Shown piece after piece: positions 9,703-18,358 of a DNA stretch of 64,000 bases (positions are counted from its first letter, which is position 1; each line of letters opens with the position of its first letter). The notes beneath the pieces were generated by a model, which saw nothing but the letters and a program-made list of their open reading frames with translations, had not been told where the DNA came from and searched no databases. A program made the translations under genes and the position numbers. The stretch is taken from assembly GCA_963787135.1 (NCBI GenBank), contig CAWBBW010000042.1:1-64000 (forward strand). Reading direction: 5' to 3'. The DNA is from Roseiarcus sp963787135 (GTDB lineage Bacteria > Pseudomonadota > Alphaproteobacteria > Rhizobiales > Beijerinckiaceae).

Positions 9703-11637
9703 TCAGCTTCGCCAGATCGTGAAGTTGCGAGGGACCACTTCCGGCTCTCCGAGCAGCGGTTGGCCGCTGAAGGGCGCGCGCCAGGGCGTTTCGCCGTAGT
9801 TGAAAGCAAAAGTGAGGTCACCGCGCCGGCGCAAGCGTACTTCCCCTGGCAACTCTATCGTTGAAAGACCCGCTTTTCGGCAGAGCAGCGCCATAAACAT
9901 GCTGAGAGCGTCGACGTTGGGCCAGCAAGCAAGATAGAGATAGTTGTCCTCGACGATGAGCGCAGGCGCACCGTCGGCGAAGGTCGCGAGCGTTTCGGCG
10001 CGCGTCTCGACCTGCTCGCGCCATCGCTCGGCATGGCCACAGATCGCTCCTGAGATGCCGACCTTCACGCCGGGCCGTAACGAAGAGACTTCGGTAACGC
10101 GCGAATTCAGCAGGCGCTGCAATGGGCCGGGAGGCAAATCCTCGGGAATCGAAAAGTGGCGGGTTTTTGAACCGGAACGCGGGCCGAAAGCGACAATTCC
10201 CGTCGCTGCGACTAAAGCTCTTTCAGCGCCGTCCGAGACAATCGGCAAGGAGGGAGCCAGCACAAGTCGATAATTCTCAAGCGGGGCGCCCGGGGCCACG
10301 AAATCGACGTCGAGGCCGAGCCGGCGGATCGCCTCGTACCAGCGGAAGACCAACTCCGGATAGCGGAAATCTACGCCATGTGGCTGTATCGCGGTGATCC
10401 AATGCGCCTCATAGTCGTAGACAATCGCCACCTGAGCTTGTGCGGTCGCGGGGAGTTCGCCCAGCCGCGCAAGGTCGTTGGCCGCCATCGCTGCCTCTCG
10501 GCCGCCGGGCGAAAGTTCATGGGAGTTTGGCAGATTCAGCCCGGCATGCATCTGCTCTTGCGCGAACGACGCCTGTCGCCAGCGAAAATAGCTCACAACG
10601 TCGGCGCCGTGCGCGTGCGCTTCGAGCGTCCACAAGCGCACCATGCCGCGCGCCGGCGCAGGGTTCCACGGCGCCCAGTTAACCGGTCCCGGTTGCTGCT
10701 CCATCACCCAGAAGCGCCCCCGACCGACGCCCCGATAAAGGTCATGGTGAAACGGCGCGATATCCGGATGGGAGGTGTCTTGCCAACGCTCCCGCTCCGC
10801 ATCGCCGAACGGAAAACGCTCGACTAAACCAATCGGGTAGGAATCCCACGAGGCGAAATCGAGATGGTCGCCGACTTGCCAGTGATCGAAATCATTGAAG
10901 AAGCCCATGAAATTGTGCGTGATCCACCGGCCGGGCGAATGGCGGCGGACAATGTCGCACTGCATGCGGTCATAAGCCGCCACCTGCTCTGACTGGAACC
11001 GCCAATAGTCGAGCCGGGCCGCCGGATTAGGTTCCGTCACGGTGAGATTCGGAAGCGCGACCTCGTCAAAGCTCCGGACCTCCATCGACCAGAACGCCGA
11101 CCCCCAGGCTTCGTTGAGCCGCTCGGGCGATTGATAGTTACGCCGAAGCCAGGCGCGGAACGCCTTCAAGTCCTCCGCGCCCCACGAGAGTACAGTATTG
11201 TGGCAGCCGTATTCATTGTCGGTCTGCCAGCCGACCAGCGCTGCATGCTGGCCATAACGCTCAGCTAGCGCCTCGACGATACGCGCGCTCTCGCGCCAAT
11301 AAGCCTGTGACGAGAACGTGTAATGTCGGCGTGAGCCAAAACCGCGCGGCCGTCCCTGTTCGTCGATCGGCGTGAGCCCCGGAAATTCGTCCACCAGCCA
11401 CTTGGGCGGCGTTGCAGTCGGCGTGCCGAGCACGATCTTCAGCCCGGCGCCGCCTAGCGTATTCATCGCCCGATCGAGCCACCCCCAGGCAAACTCAGCG
11501 CGCCTTGGCTCGTATCGGGACCAGGCAAATTCGCCGATACGTACGTAGGTAATGCCGAGTTCGCGCATACACTGCGCGTCCGCAGCCCACCAATCTTCCG
11601 GCCAGTGTTCAGGGTAATAGCAAACGCCGAGCATCAA
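9703..11637 (-). CDS. beta-galactosidase, glycoside hydrolase family 42
   Basis: Predicted cytoplasmic beta-galactosidase of 644 residues, the usual size for GH42. The N-terminus MLGVCYYPEHWPEDWW is typical. The acid/base glutamate is in WQTDNEYGCH (Glu142) and the nucleophile in FWVMEQQPGPVNW (Glu313). Beyond about residue 390 come the trimerisation domain and a small C-terminal beta domain. No signal peptide is seen. No sugar transporter or sugar regulator is adjacent, so its substrate in the cell is unclear. It is transcribed leftward on the same strand as the DpgC/PaaK/ABC set but separated from it by about 130 bases, and is probably independent. Confidence 0.93.
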   Translation of the reverse strand: MMLGVCYYPEHWPEDWWAADAQCMRELGITYVRIGEFAWSRYEPRRAEFAWGWLDRAMNTLGGAGLKIVLGTPTATPPKWLVDEFPGLTPIDEQGRPRGFGSRRHYTFSSQAYWRESARIVEALAERYGQHAALVGWQTDNEYGCHNTVLSWGAEDLKAFRAWLRRNYQSPERLNEAWGSAFWSMEVRSFDEVALPNLTVTEPNPAARLDYWRFQSEQVAAYDRMQCDIVRRHSPGRWITHNFMGFFNDFDHWQVGDHLDFASWDSYPIGLVERFPFGDAERERWQDTSHPDIAPFHHDLYRGVGRGRFWVMEQQPGPVNWAPWNPAPARGMVRLWTLEAHAHGADVVSYFRWRQASFAQEQMHAGLNLPNSHELSPGGREAAMAANDLARLGELPATAQAQVAIVYDYEAHWITAIQPHGVDFRYPELVFRWYEAIRRLGLDVDFVAPGAPLENYRLVLAPSLPIVSDGAERALVAATGIVAFGPRSGSKTRHFSIPEDLPPGPLQRLLNSRVTEVSSLRPGVKVGISGAICGHAERWREQVETRAETLATFADGAPALIVEDNYLYLACWPNVDALSMFMALLCRKAGLSTIELPGEVRLRRRGDLTFAFNYGETPWRAPFSGQPLLGEPEVVPRNFTIWRS

Positions 11638-11765
11638 TGATCCAATGCACCGTTGAACCGAGCCGCGCGCATTTCGCCAAGCTGGCGGACGGCGGTCGCA
11701 GGGGCGACGATTCCCGAGGTCCCGGCGCCTCGCGCGCGTCTACGCGCCGTGACGAGGCCCTGCCT

Positions 11766-13205
11766 TCATCCGCTTCTGTTCTGCGCGTCCCAATAGCGCT
11801 CGAGATTGTCGATCAGAGCCGGGCTGAAATGGCAATAGGCCTGCTCGCGCGCATAGATCGCCATGTAACGCCGGAAGAGGTCGAGCGGCTCGGCGCCGAC
11901 GCGGAAGGCGCGACGATTGGCGATCGCGCCGACGGCGCCGGACGAAGTCAAGCCGGCGATGGCCCGATCGATCGACGCCTCCATTGCCGCTGCGGGGGCG
12001 ATTTCATCGCAGATCATCCGTCCTTCGGGACTGTCGCAGGCAAGCCGGCGCTCATATTGGATGAGCTGTCGAGCGAGCCGATCGCCGACGAAGCGCGGCA
12101 GGCGCAGATTCGCAGCGCCGGGAATGATGCCTTCTTTGCGCGCCGGCAACGTCATATAGGCGTCGGCCGCCGCGATCACGTAGTCCATGACGAGCAGCGC
12201 CTGGCAGTGACCGCCGATTGCGAAATTATCGACTGCGGCGATCCAGGGCTTCTCCATGCCCCACCCGTGGACGTCGTCTGGCAAGGCATCAGGGCGGGCG
12301 ACGCCGCGGAACATCTTGTGCACATAGCCCAGGTCGCGCTGCAGGTACCAGACGAAGGCTATTTCACCCCGGTAGAGGTGCGTCAGGTTGATGCCGGCGC
12401 CGAAAATGCGCTGACCGCGATATTTGGGATGATCGATTACGCCGCCGCGCATGACGGCGATTTTCGTCGCCGGATCAAGGATCGCGACGTCGACTGCGAT
12501 CTCCATCTTGTCGAGCGTCGTCCCATCCTCGGCGTTCAGGTAGCGTGGATTGGCCGCGGTGACACAGGCGGCAACGCCGCGGCGCTCGACCCGCACCGGC
12601 CCGAGATCGATTGCGCCCTCGACGATGAATTTCTGAAGCTGCTCCTCGGAATCGGGCCTCGGCAGCAGCATGGCGTGACAGAGATGCAGTCCGCTCCGTT
12701 CGCATCCGAGAATATGAGAAAGCAGGAGTCCCTGATCGATCTCCAGGCCGTCCTTGTCGCGCTGAAGCGCGCCATTCTCCCTCTCTATTTCGGAGCGCGT
12801 CGGCGCCAGCCCGGGAAAAGCGTCGGCCGCCGCAAAGACGAGGTTTTCGACGCGAATGAAGCGAGAGAAGTCATTGGTGAGCGCAGCGTAGACCTCCTCC
12901 GCATGCATGCCGAGAAAGCTTGCGCGTGAAGCGCGCGCGCGCTCGTGGATCGCCTCCACGGCCTTTGCCTCGGCAGGCTTGCGCGCCGATTTCCGTGGAA
13001 CGCCTTCGATCAGCGCGCGGGCGAGCGCCCAGAAGACCGGATAACGGCGCCGGTCTTCGCCGAACTCTCCGGGCGCTTTCGGCTCGGCTGCGATCCATTG
13101 GTCGATCGACGGCGCCGGCAGGCCGGCATCGCGCAAGGTCGCGCGAAGCACCTCACAATTCAAGGACAACGCGCCGATCGCCGTCACGACTTGGCTCTCC
13201 TTCAC
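11766..13205 (-). CDS. DpgC-like cofactor-independent aryl-acetyl-CoA dioxygenase (crotonase fold)
   Basis: Enoyl-CoA hydratase/isomerase superfamily protein of 479 residues with the long N-terminal helical region of DpgC, the enzyme that oxidises 3,5-dihydroxyphenylacetyl-CoA to the glyoxylate in glycopeptide antibiotic synthesis. Matching stretches are NPRYLNAEDGTTLDKME (about 219-235), the oxyanion-hole region RIFGAGINLTHLY (266-278), GGHCQALLVMDYV (331-343) and LPARKEGIIPGAANLRL (353-369). It overlaps the CoA-ligase gene by four bases (ATGA), so ligase and dioxygenase are coupled. No antibiotic genes are near, which suggests a catabolic role on a hydroxylated phenylacetyl-CoA. The exact substrate is unknown; a plain hydratase is less likely given the DpgC-specific N-terminus. 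Confidence 0.8.
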   Translation of the reverse strand: MKESQVVTAIGALSLNCEVLRATLRDAGLPAPSIDQWIAAEPKAPGEFGEDRRRYPVFWALARALIEGVPRKSARKPAEAKAVEAIHERARASRASFLGMHAEEVYAALTNDFSRFIRVENLVFAAADAFPGLAPTRSEIERENGALQRDKDGLEIDQGLLLSHILGCERSGLHLCHAMLLPRPDSEEQLQKFIVEGAIDLGPVRVERRGVAACVTAANPRYLNAEDGTTLDKMEIAVDVAILDPATKIAVMRGGVIDHPKYRGQRIFGAGINLTHLYRGEIAFVWYLQRDLGYVHKMFRGVARPDALPDDVHGWGMEKPWIAAVDNFAIGGHCQALLVMDYVIAAADAYMTLPARKEGIIPGAANLRLPRFVGDRLARQLIQYERRLACDSPEGRMICDEIAPAAAMEASIDRAIAGLTSSGAVGAIANRRAFRVGAEPLDLFRRYMAIYAREQAYCHFSPALIDNLERYWDAQNRSG

Positions 13206-14509
13206 GTCTTGGCTCTGAAGTCGATGACGCGCTTGGCCTTGCCCTGCGAACGCTCGATCGTTCCCGGCGGCACGATTCGCGCTTTGGCTGTCACGCCGAC
13301 ATAGGACTTGATGAGATGTTCGGCGTTGCGTCCCGCCTCGTCGATTTCCGCGCCGCTCAACTTGCCGGCGAAGGCGGCGCGAAGCTCGACCACGACGTCG
13401 AGCTCGTCGAGCCGCTCGGGCCGGCGAAGTTCGAGAACATAGTGCGGCGACAGCCGCTCGTCCTTGCCGAGGACCGCTTCGATCTGAGAGGGAAATACGT
13501 TGACGCCACGAATGATCAACATGTCATCGCTACGGCCTCTCACCCGATCGATCCGCCGCATCGAACGCGCCGTTGCGGGCAGCAGGGCGGTAAGATCGCG
13601 CGTGCGGTAGCGAATGGCCGGCATTCCTTCCTTTGTCAGAGTGGTGATGACCAGTTCGCCGGTCTCGCCTTCGGCGAGCGGGGCGCCCGATTGCGGATCG
13701 ATGATTTCGGGAAAGAAGTGGTCCTCCCAGAGGGTCGGGCCGTCTTTAAACTCGATGCACTCCTGGGCGACGCCGGGTCCGATCACTTCCGAGAGTCCAT
13801 AAAGGTCGAGCGCGTCGATCCTCATCTGCCGCTCGATTTCGATCCGCATTCCTTCTGACCACGGCTCGGCGCCGAATATGCCGACGCGCAAACTGCTGTT
13901 GGCGGCGTCAAGGCCCTGGCGCTCGAATTCGTCGGCGATCGCCAGCATGTAGGAAGGCGTCGCCATGATGATGTCCGGCTTGAAGTCATGGATAAGCTGC
14001 ACCTGCCGCTCGGTGAAGCCGCCGCCGACCGGTATGACGGCCGCGCCCATGAACTCGCCGCCGTAATGTGCGCCGAGGCCCCCGGTAAACAGTCCGTAAC
14101 CGTAGGCGACATGAATCTTGTCCCTCGAGGTTCCCCCCGCCGCGCGGATCGAACGCGCCATAAGCCCAGCCCAGGTCTCTATGTCCTTTTTCGTATAGCC
14201 GACGACGGTAGGCTTGCCCGTCGTCCCGCTCGAGGCGTGTATTCGAACGATCTCCTGCATCGGCGCGGCGAACATGCCGAACGGATAATTTGCGCGCAGG
14301 TCGTCTTTAGTCGTGAATGGGAATTTGACGATGTCATCGAGCCGCCGCAAATCGTCAGGATGAACTCCGGCGGAGTCGAACTTCCGCTTATAGGGCGGGA
14401 CGCGTTCATAGGCGCGGCTGAGCGCATCCTTCAGTCGCACGAGTTGAAGGGCGCGAATCTCGTCGATGCTGGCCTTTTCGATCGGCTCGATATGATCGGC
14501 CGCCCCCAT
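13202..14509 (-). CDS. phenylacetate-CoA ligase family protein (PaaK-like)
   Basis: Adenylate-forming ligase of 435 residues, the usual PaaK length. It carries the AMP-binding motif ASSGTTGKPT (about 92-101), the LYGLSEVIGPGVAQEC region, YRTRDLT and the C-terminal hinge RGRSDDMLIIRGVNVFPSQIE typical of PaaK. It probably activates phenylacetate or a hydroxylated relative to its CoA thioester. It is coupled by ATGA to the downstream DpgC-like gene, whose family acts on exactly this type of thioester, and follows the ABC transporter genes on the same strand. No phenylacetyl-CoA epoxidase (paaABCDE) genes are visible, so the standard paa pathway is not implied by this window. Confidence 0.88.
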   Translation of the reverse strand: MGAADHIEPIEKASIDEIRALQLVRLKDALSRAYERVPPYKRKFDSAGVHPDDLRRLDDIVKFPFTTKDDLRANYPFGMFAAPMQEIVRIHASSGTTGKPTVVGYTKKDIETWAGLMARSIRAAGGTSRDKIHVAYGYGLFTGGLGAHYGGEFMGAAVIPVGGGFTERQVQLIHDFKPDIIMATPSYMLAIADEFERQGLDAANSSLRVGIFGAEPWSEGMRIEIERQMRIDALDLYGLSEVIGPGVAQECIEFKDGPTLWEDHFFPEIIDPQSGAPLAEGETGELVITTLTKEGMPAIRYRTRDLTALLPATARSMRRIDRVRGRSDDMLIIRGVNVFPSQIEAVLGKDERLSPHYVLELRRPERLDELDVVVELRAAFAGKLSGAEIDEAGRNAEHLIKSYVGVTAKARIVPPGTIERSQGKAKRVIDFRAKT

Positions 14510-14656
14510 GGGTTCCTCCTCGGCCGGCGGGGTCTGCTTGGCCGTCGCTCGCCATCACGACACGCGGGTCCGCCGGTCCAGATGACTGGTTCTAGCGTGA
14601 GGCTAGCAGCGCGCGCCCCGCCGCGGAAGGTCCACATTGCGCCCGTCAAGGCGTTG

Positions 14657-15529
14657 TCAGCCAGCGGTGAGCGAATTCGTGTCCTTCTCCCCGACGGGCT
14701 CCACGACGCTTGTCCGGCCGAGCCAATCTGGATCGATTTTTGGCAAGGGAATCGCGTCCAGAAGGGCGCGCGTATATGCGTCCCTGGGCACCGCAAAGAT
14801 ATGGTCGCACGACCCTTCCTCAACAATTCGCCCGTTCCGCAGCACATAGACGCGGTCGCACACCGCACGGATGACGGAGAGGTCGTGGCTGATGAAAGCC
14901 ATGGAATGGCCGAGGTCCCGCGAGAGCCCCTTCAGCAGGTTCAGGACCTGGGCTTGCGTTGAAACGTCGAGACCCGAGACGATCTCGTCCGCGAGCACGA
15001 AATCGGGCGCGAGCAGCGCGACGCGTGCGATGCCCACACGTTGCCGCTGCCCGCCGGAAAGCTCGTGCGGATAGCGCTCGAGGCAGGCGTACGGAAGGTT
15101 GAATCGGGCGAAGATCTTCCGCGCCCGCTGCTCGGCGTCGGCTTCGCCCGCCGCGACGCGGTGGAACAGCATTGGCTCCAGAACGATGCGCCGGATCGTA
15201 TGGCGGGGATTGAGAGAAGCCATCGGATCCTGGAAGATGAGCTGCATGCGCCGTCGGATCGGGCGCATAGCCGCCTCCGGCAGCTTGGTGATATCCAGAC
15301 CGTCGAACTCAATCGTCCCCGACTGGACGTCGATCAGGCGCAACAAGGCTCGCCCCAAGGTCGTCTTGCCGGAACCGCTTTCGCCGACAATCCCGACAGT
15401 CTCACCGCGGCCGATGCGGATCGTGACGCCGTGCAGCACCTTCACGGGGGACTTCGCGAGGCCGAACAGGCTCGAGCCGGCGCCGAAAGCGAATTCGACG
15501 TCTCGTGCGATCAAAAGGTCGTCGCTCAT
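14657..15529 (-). CDS. oligopeptide/dipeptide-type ABC transporter ATP-binding protein (DppF-like)
   Basis: Second ATPase of the importer, 290 residues from the chosen ATG at 15529. Walker A is GESGSGKTTLGRALL, the signature LSGGQRQRVGIAR, and Walker B ends LADEIVSGLD. The C-terminus has the oligopeptide-transporter extension (ALLDAIPLPKIDPDWL). The start is fixed by an ATGA overlap with the stop of the upstream ATPase gene; a longer frame starting at 15628 lacks support. It lies last in the transporter set and is followed 147 bases later by the PaaK-like gene. Confidence 0.9.
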   Translation of the reverse strand: MSDDLLIARDVEFAFGAGSSLFGLAKSPVKVLHGVTIRIGRGETVGIVGESGSGKTTLGRALLRLIDVQSGTIEFDGLDITKLPEAAMRPIRRRMQLIFQDPMASLNPRHTIRRIVLEPMLFHRVAAGEADAEQRARKIFARFNLPYACLERYPHELSGGQRQRVGIARVALLAPDFVLADEIVSGLDVSTQAQVLNLLKGLSRDLGHSMAFISHDLSVIRAVCDRVYVLRNGRIVEEGSCDHIFAVPRDAYTRALLDAIPLPKIDPDWLGRTSVVEPVGEKDTNSLTAG

Positions 15530-16395
15530 GTCGTCACGCCGCTCTGGCCAAGTTCGGCGTACAAATCGGCGATCACGCTTTCGGGAATCGGGCGCAAGCC
15601 CGCGTTTGGGCGATCGTAACGCGGGCAAGCCTCCAAGAGCGCCCGCGTATAGGGATGCGCGGGCCTGTCCAGCAACTGGGAGGCGGAGCCGGTCTCGATC
15701 ACCCGTCCGGCGAACAGCAGCGTGACGTGGTCGCAGATCTGCGCGACAACTCCGAGATCATGCGTGACGAAGACCACCGAAGTGCCATGGGCGCTTTGCA
15801 TGTTGCGGATCAGCCGCAGAATCTGCTTCTGCACCGTCACGTCGAGCGCCGTGGTCGGTTCGTCCGCCACGATCAATCGTGGTTCAAGCGCGAAGGCGGC
15901 AGCGATCAGCACGCGCTGTCGCATGCCGCCAGAGAGCTCATGGGGAAAGCTGCGCAGCACGCGGCCGGGGTCGCGAATATGGACTTCGTCCAGCAGTCTC
16001 AGCGCGAGCGCACGCGCCGCCGCCGCGTCGAGACCGCGCCAGAGCCGCGGGCCGTCGGTCATTTGCGCCCCGATCCGGCGCGCGGGATTGAGCGCGGTCA
16101 TCGGGTCCTGCGGGATAAGCGCGATGCGCTCGCCGATCAGCCGGCGCAGCGGGCCGGTCTTCATCTTCAGGAGATCCGCGCCCTCGAACTTCACCTCGCC
16201 GCCGGTCACGCGGATGGTGCGCGGCAGAATGCCGAGGATCGCCTTGGCCACGGTCGACTTGCCGGCGCCGCTCTCTCCGACAAGACCGCACGTTTGGCCG
16301 CGGGCGACTTCCAGCGAGACATTCCGCAGGATCGGCGCGCGGTCGCGATCGGAGATGGCGCTCAGGTTCGAGAGGGCGAGCACCGGCGGGTTCAT
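15526..16395 (-). CDS. oligopeptide/dipeptide-type ABC transporter ATP-binding protein (DppD-like)
   Basis: First ATPase of the importer, 289 residues from the ATG at 16395, which overlaps the permease stop by ATGA. Walker A is GESGAGKSTVAKAI, the signature LSGGMRQRVLIA, and Walker B VADEPTTALD. The C-terminal HPYTRALLEACPRYDRP motif is that of the oligopeptide-transport ATPase family. An open frame reaching to 16779 is a continuation into the permease gene and is rejected. It forms a pair with the DppF-like ATPase. Confidence 0.9.
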   Translation of the reverse strand: MNPPVLALSNLSAISDRDRAPILRNVSLEVARGQTCGLVGESGAGKSTVAKAILGILPRTIRVTGGEVKFEGADLLKMKTGPLRRLIGERIALIPQDPMTALNPARRIGAQMTDGPRLWRGLDAAAARALALRLLDEVHIRDPGRVLRSFPHELSGGMRQRVLIAAAFALEPRLIVADEPTTALDVTVQKQILRLIRNMQSAHGTSVVFVTHDLGVVAQICDHVTLLFAGRVIETGSASQLLDRPAHPYTRALLEACPRYDRPNAGLRPIPESVIADLYAELGQSGVTT

Positions 16396-17264
16396 CGCCG
16401 CATGACCGGATCGAGCGAACGGCGCAGGCCCTCGCCGAGGAGGTTGAATGCGAGGACGGTGAGAAACAGCGCGACCAGCGGCGCAGCCAGCACCCACCAG
16501 CCCTGATGCAGAATCTGCCGCCCCTGGGCGATCATTCCGCCCCAGGTCGGCACGTCGGAGGACACGGAGAGCCCGACGAACGAGAGGATCGCCTCGACGA
16601 TGACAGCGATGCCCATTTCCAGGCTGATCAGCGCAATCAGGACCGGCGCCACGTTGGGAAGAATCTCGCGCGTCAATACCCGCATCGGCGAAAAGCCGAT
16701 CGCGCGCGCGGCCGTAACATAGTCGCTCTTCGCCTGACCCATCGTCTCCGCGCGTATGACGCGACAGAAGCGCGTCCAATCGATGATGGCGATGGCCCCG
16801 ATGACCGATCCGACGCCTGCGCCGAAGACCGCGACCAGCAGGATCGACAGCAGCACCGGCGGGAACGCCATCCAGATTTCCACCAGTCGAGAGATGATGG
16901 CGTCCACCCAGCCGCGATACCAGCCTGCGACCAGGCCGAGCGCGGCCCCCAGAGCCGCCGCGAGGGTTGCGGCGACGAAGGCGACCGTAAGCGCCACCCG
17001 CGAACCCCAGATCAGGCGCGAGAGGACATCACGGCCGAGATCGTCTGTGCCAAGCAGGTAGCCGGGCTCCGCGCCCGCAAAACCGTGAGGCGGCGTCACG
17101 CCGAGGATCAGATCCTGTTCGAGCGGGTCCTTCGGGGCGAGCTCGGGCGCGCCGATGGCGAGGACAAGAAGGAACAGGATGAAGCCGCCGCCGGCGACGA
17201 CCTTGGGGTCACGGACGCAAGCGCGCAGGGTCTTGCTGATCCAGCGCGGAGGAGCCTCGCTCAT
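16392..17264 (-). CDS. ABC transporter permease (DppC-like)
   Basis: Inner-membrane permease of 290 residues with an N-terminal membrane helix (GGGFILFLLVLAIGAPELA), the GTDDLGRDVLSRLIWGSRVAL motif of DppC proteins, and the cytoplasmic EAA-like loop YVTAARAIGFSPMRVL that contacts the ATPase. Six membrane segments are expected. It overlaps the DppD-like gene by ATGA and follows the broken dppB by 18 bases, so it is part of a single leftward operon. Confidence 0.92.
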   Translation of the reverse strand: MSEAPPRWISKTLRACVRDPKVVAGGGFILFLLVLAIGAPELAPKDPLEQDLILGVTPPHGFAGAEPGYLLGTDDLGRDVLSRLIWGSRVALTVAFVAATLAAALGAALGLVAGWYRGWVDAIISRLVEIWMAFPPVLLSILLVAVFGAGVGSVIGAIAIIDWTRFCRVIRAETMGQAKSDYVTAARAIGFSPMRVLTREILPNVAPVLIALISLEMGIAVIVEAILSFVGLSVSSDVPTWGGMIAQGRQILHQGWWVLAAPLVALFLTVLAFNLLGEGLRRSLDPVMRR

Positions 17265-17282
17265 CCGCCAGGCGCCCGGGCG

Positions 17283-18289
17283 TCATCCATTGCGCAGTCT
17301 GGGATTGGTCGCCACGACAAGCAGATCGACAATCATGTTCACGACAATGAACAAGGCGCCGAACACCAGCGTCAACCCCTGGATCAGCGGCAGGTCACGA
17401 TTGATCACCGCATCCACCGCCATGTTTCCGATGCCGGGATAGGCGAAGATCCGCTCGACGATGACGGTGCCGCCGATCAGGAACGTGAACTGCACGCCGG
17501 TCAGGGCAAGGGTCGGCGCGACCGCGTTCCGCAGGGCCTCCTGCAACACGAGCCGCAGCCGCGACAGGCCCTTCAGCCGCGCGAGCAGGACGTAATCCTG
17601 CACCATCGCCTCCCGCAGGGATTCCTTGAGGACGCGGGTGATAATCGAGGCGAGCGGCAGGCCGAGCGCAAGCATCGGCATCGCCATATGCCGCAAGCAC
17701 ATCGGCGGCGGCGGCGAAACGCAGCGTGGCGAGGCTCTCGAGCAAATAGAACGGCGTGACAAAGCGCTCGTCGAGGCTGGGATCGATTCGACCCGACAGG
17801 GGCAGCACGGGAAGAAACACGCCGAACAGAAGCACCAGCGCAAACGCCCAGATGAAATCCGGCACCGCGAGAAACAGGCCGTTGACCGTGTCGATCAAAG
17901 GCGCGGCGGTCCAGTCGCTCACCAGCGTTGCGAAAACCGCGACCGCGCCGCCGAGCAACGCAGCAAAAACCAATGCGGCGAAGGCGAGTTCAAGGGTCGC
18001 AGGCAATCGTTCGGCCATGATCCCGAGCACATTGCGATGAAGGGAAATGGACGTGCCGAAATCGCCGTGCAAGATGTCCTCGCAGCCAGACGAAAAACTG
18101 CGTCGGCAGGCTGGTATCGAGCCCGTAATGCGCTCGTAGCGCCGCAATGTCGGCGGGCGTTGCGCCGGGCGAAATCATCATCGCGATCGGGTCGCCGGGC
18201 ACGACCCGCAGCAGCACAAACACGATGATCGCCACGCCCAGCAACGTGACGGCGGCCATGATCAGGCGCTGGGCGGTGACCGAGATCAT
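17283..18289 (-). pseudogene. ABC transporter permease (DppB-like), two +1 frameshifts
   Basis: The full permease can be read only by changing frame twice. It begins MISVTAQRLIMAAVTLLG and is good up to FFVWLR. One extra base near 18079 moves the frame to DILHGDFGTSISLHRN, which continues to FAAAADVL. Another extra base near 17695 moves it to RHMAMPMLALGLPL, which continues to the normal end NPRLRNG. Removing both bases gives a 334-residue protein of normal DppB length with its membrane segments and the YVLLARLKGLSRLRL loop. Because the rest of the operon is intact and the residues are otherwise well conserved, sequence error is as likely as true loss. Confidence 0.85.
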
Positions 18290-18358
18290 GCAAGCGCGCT
18301 CGACGCGAGGACAAAAGTGGGCGCGGACGAACCTTGTTGTCCCGCGCCCCTTCCCGGT

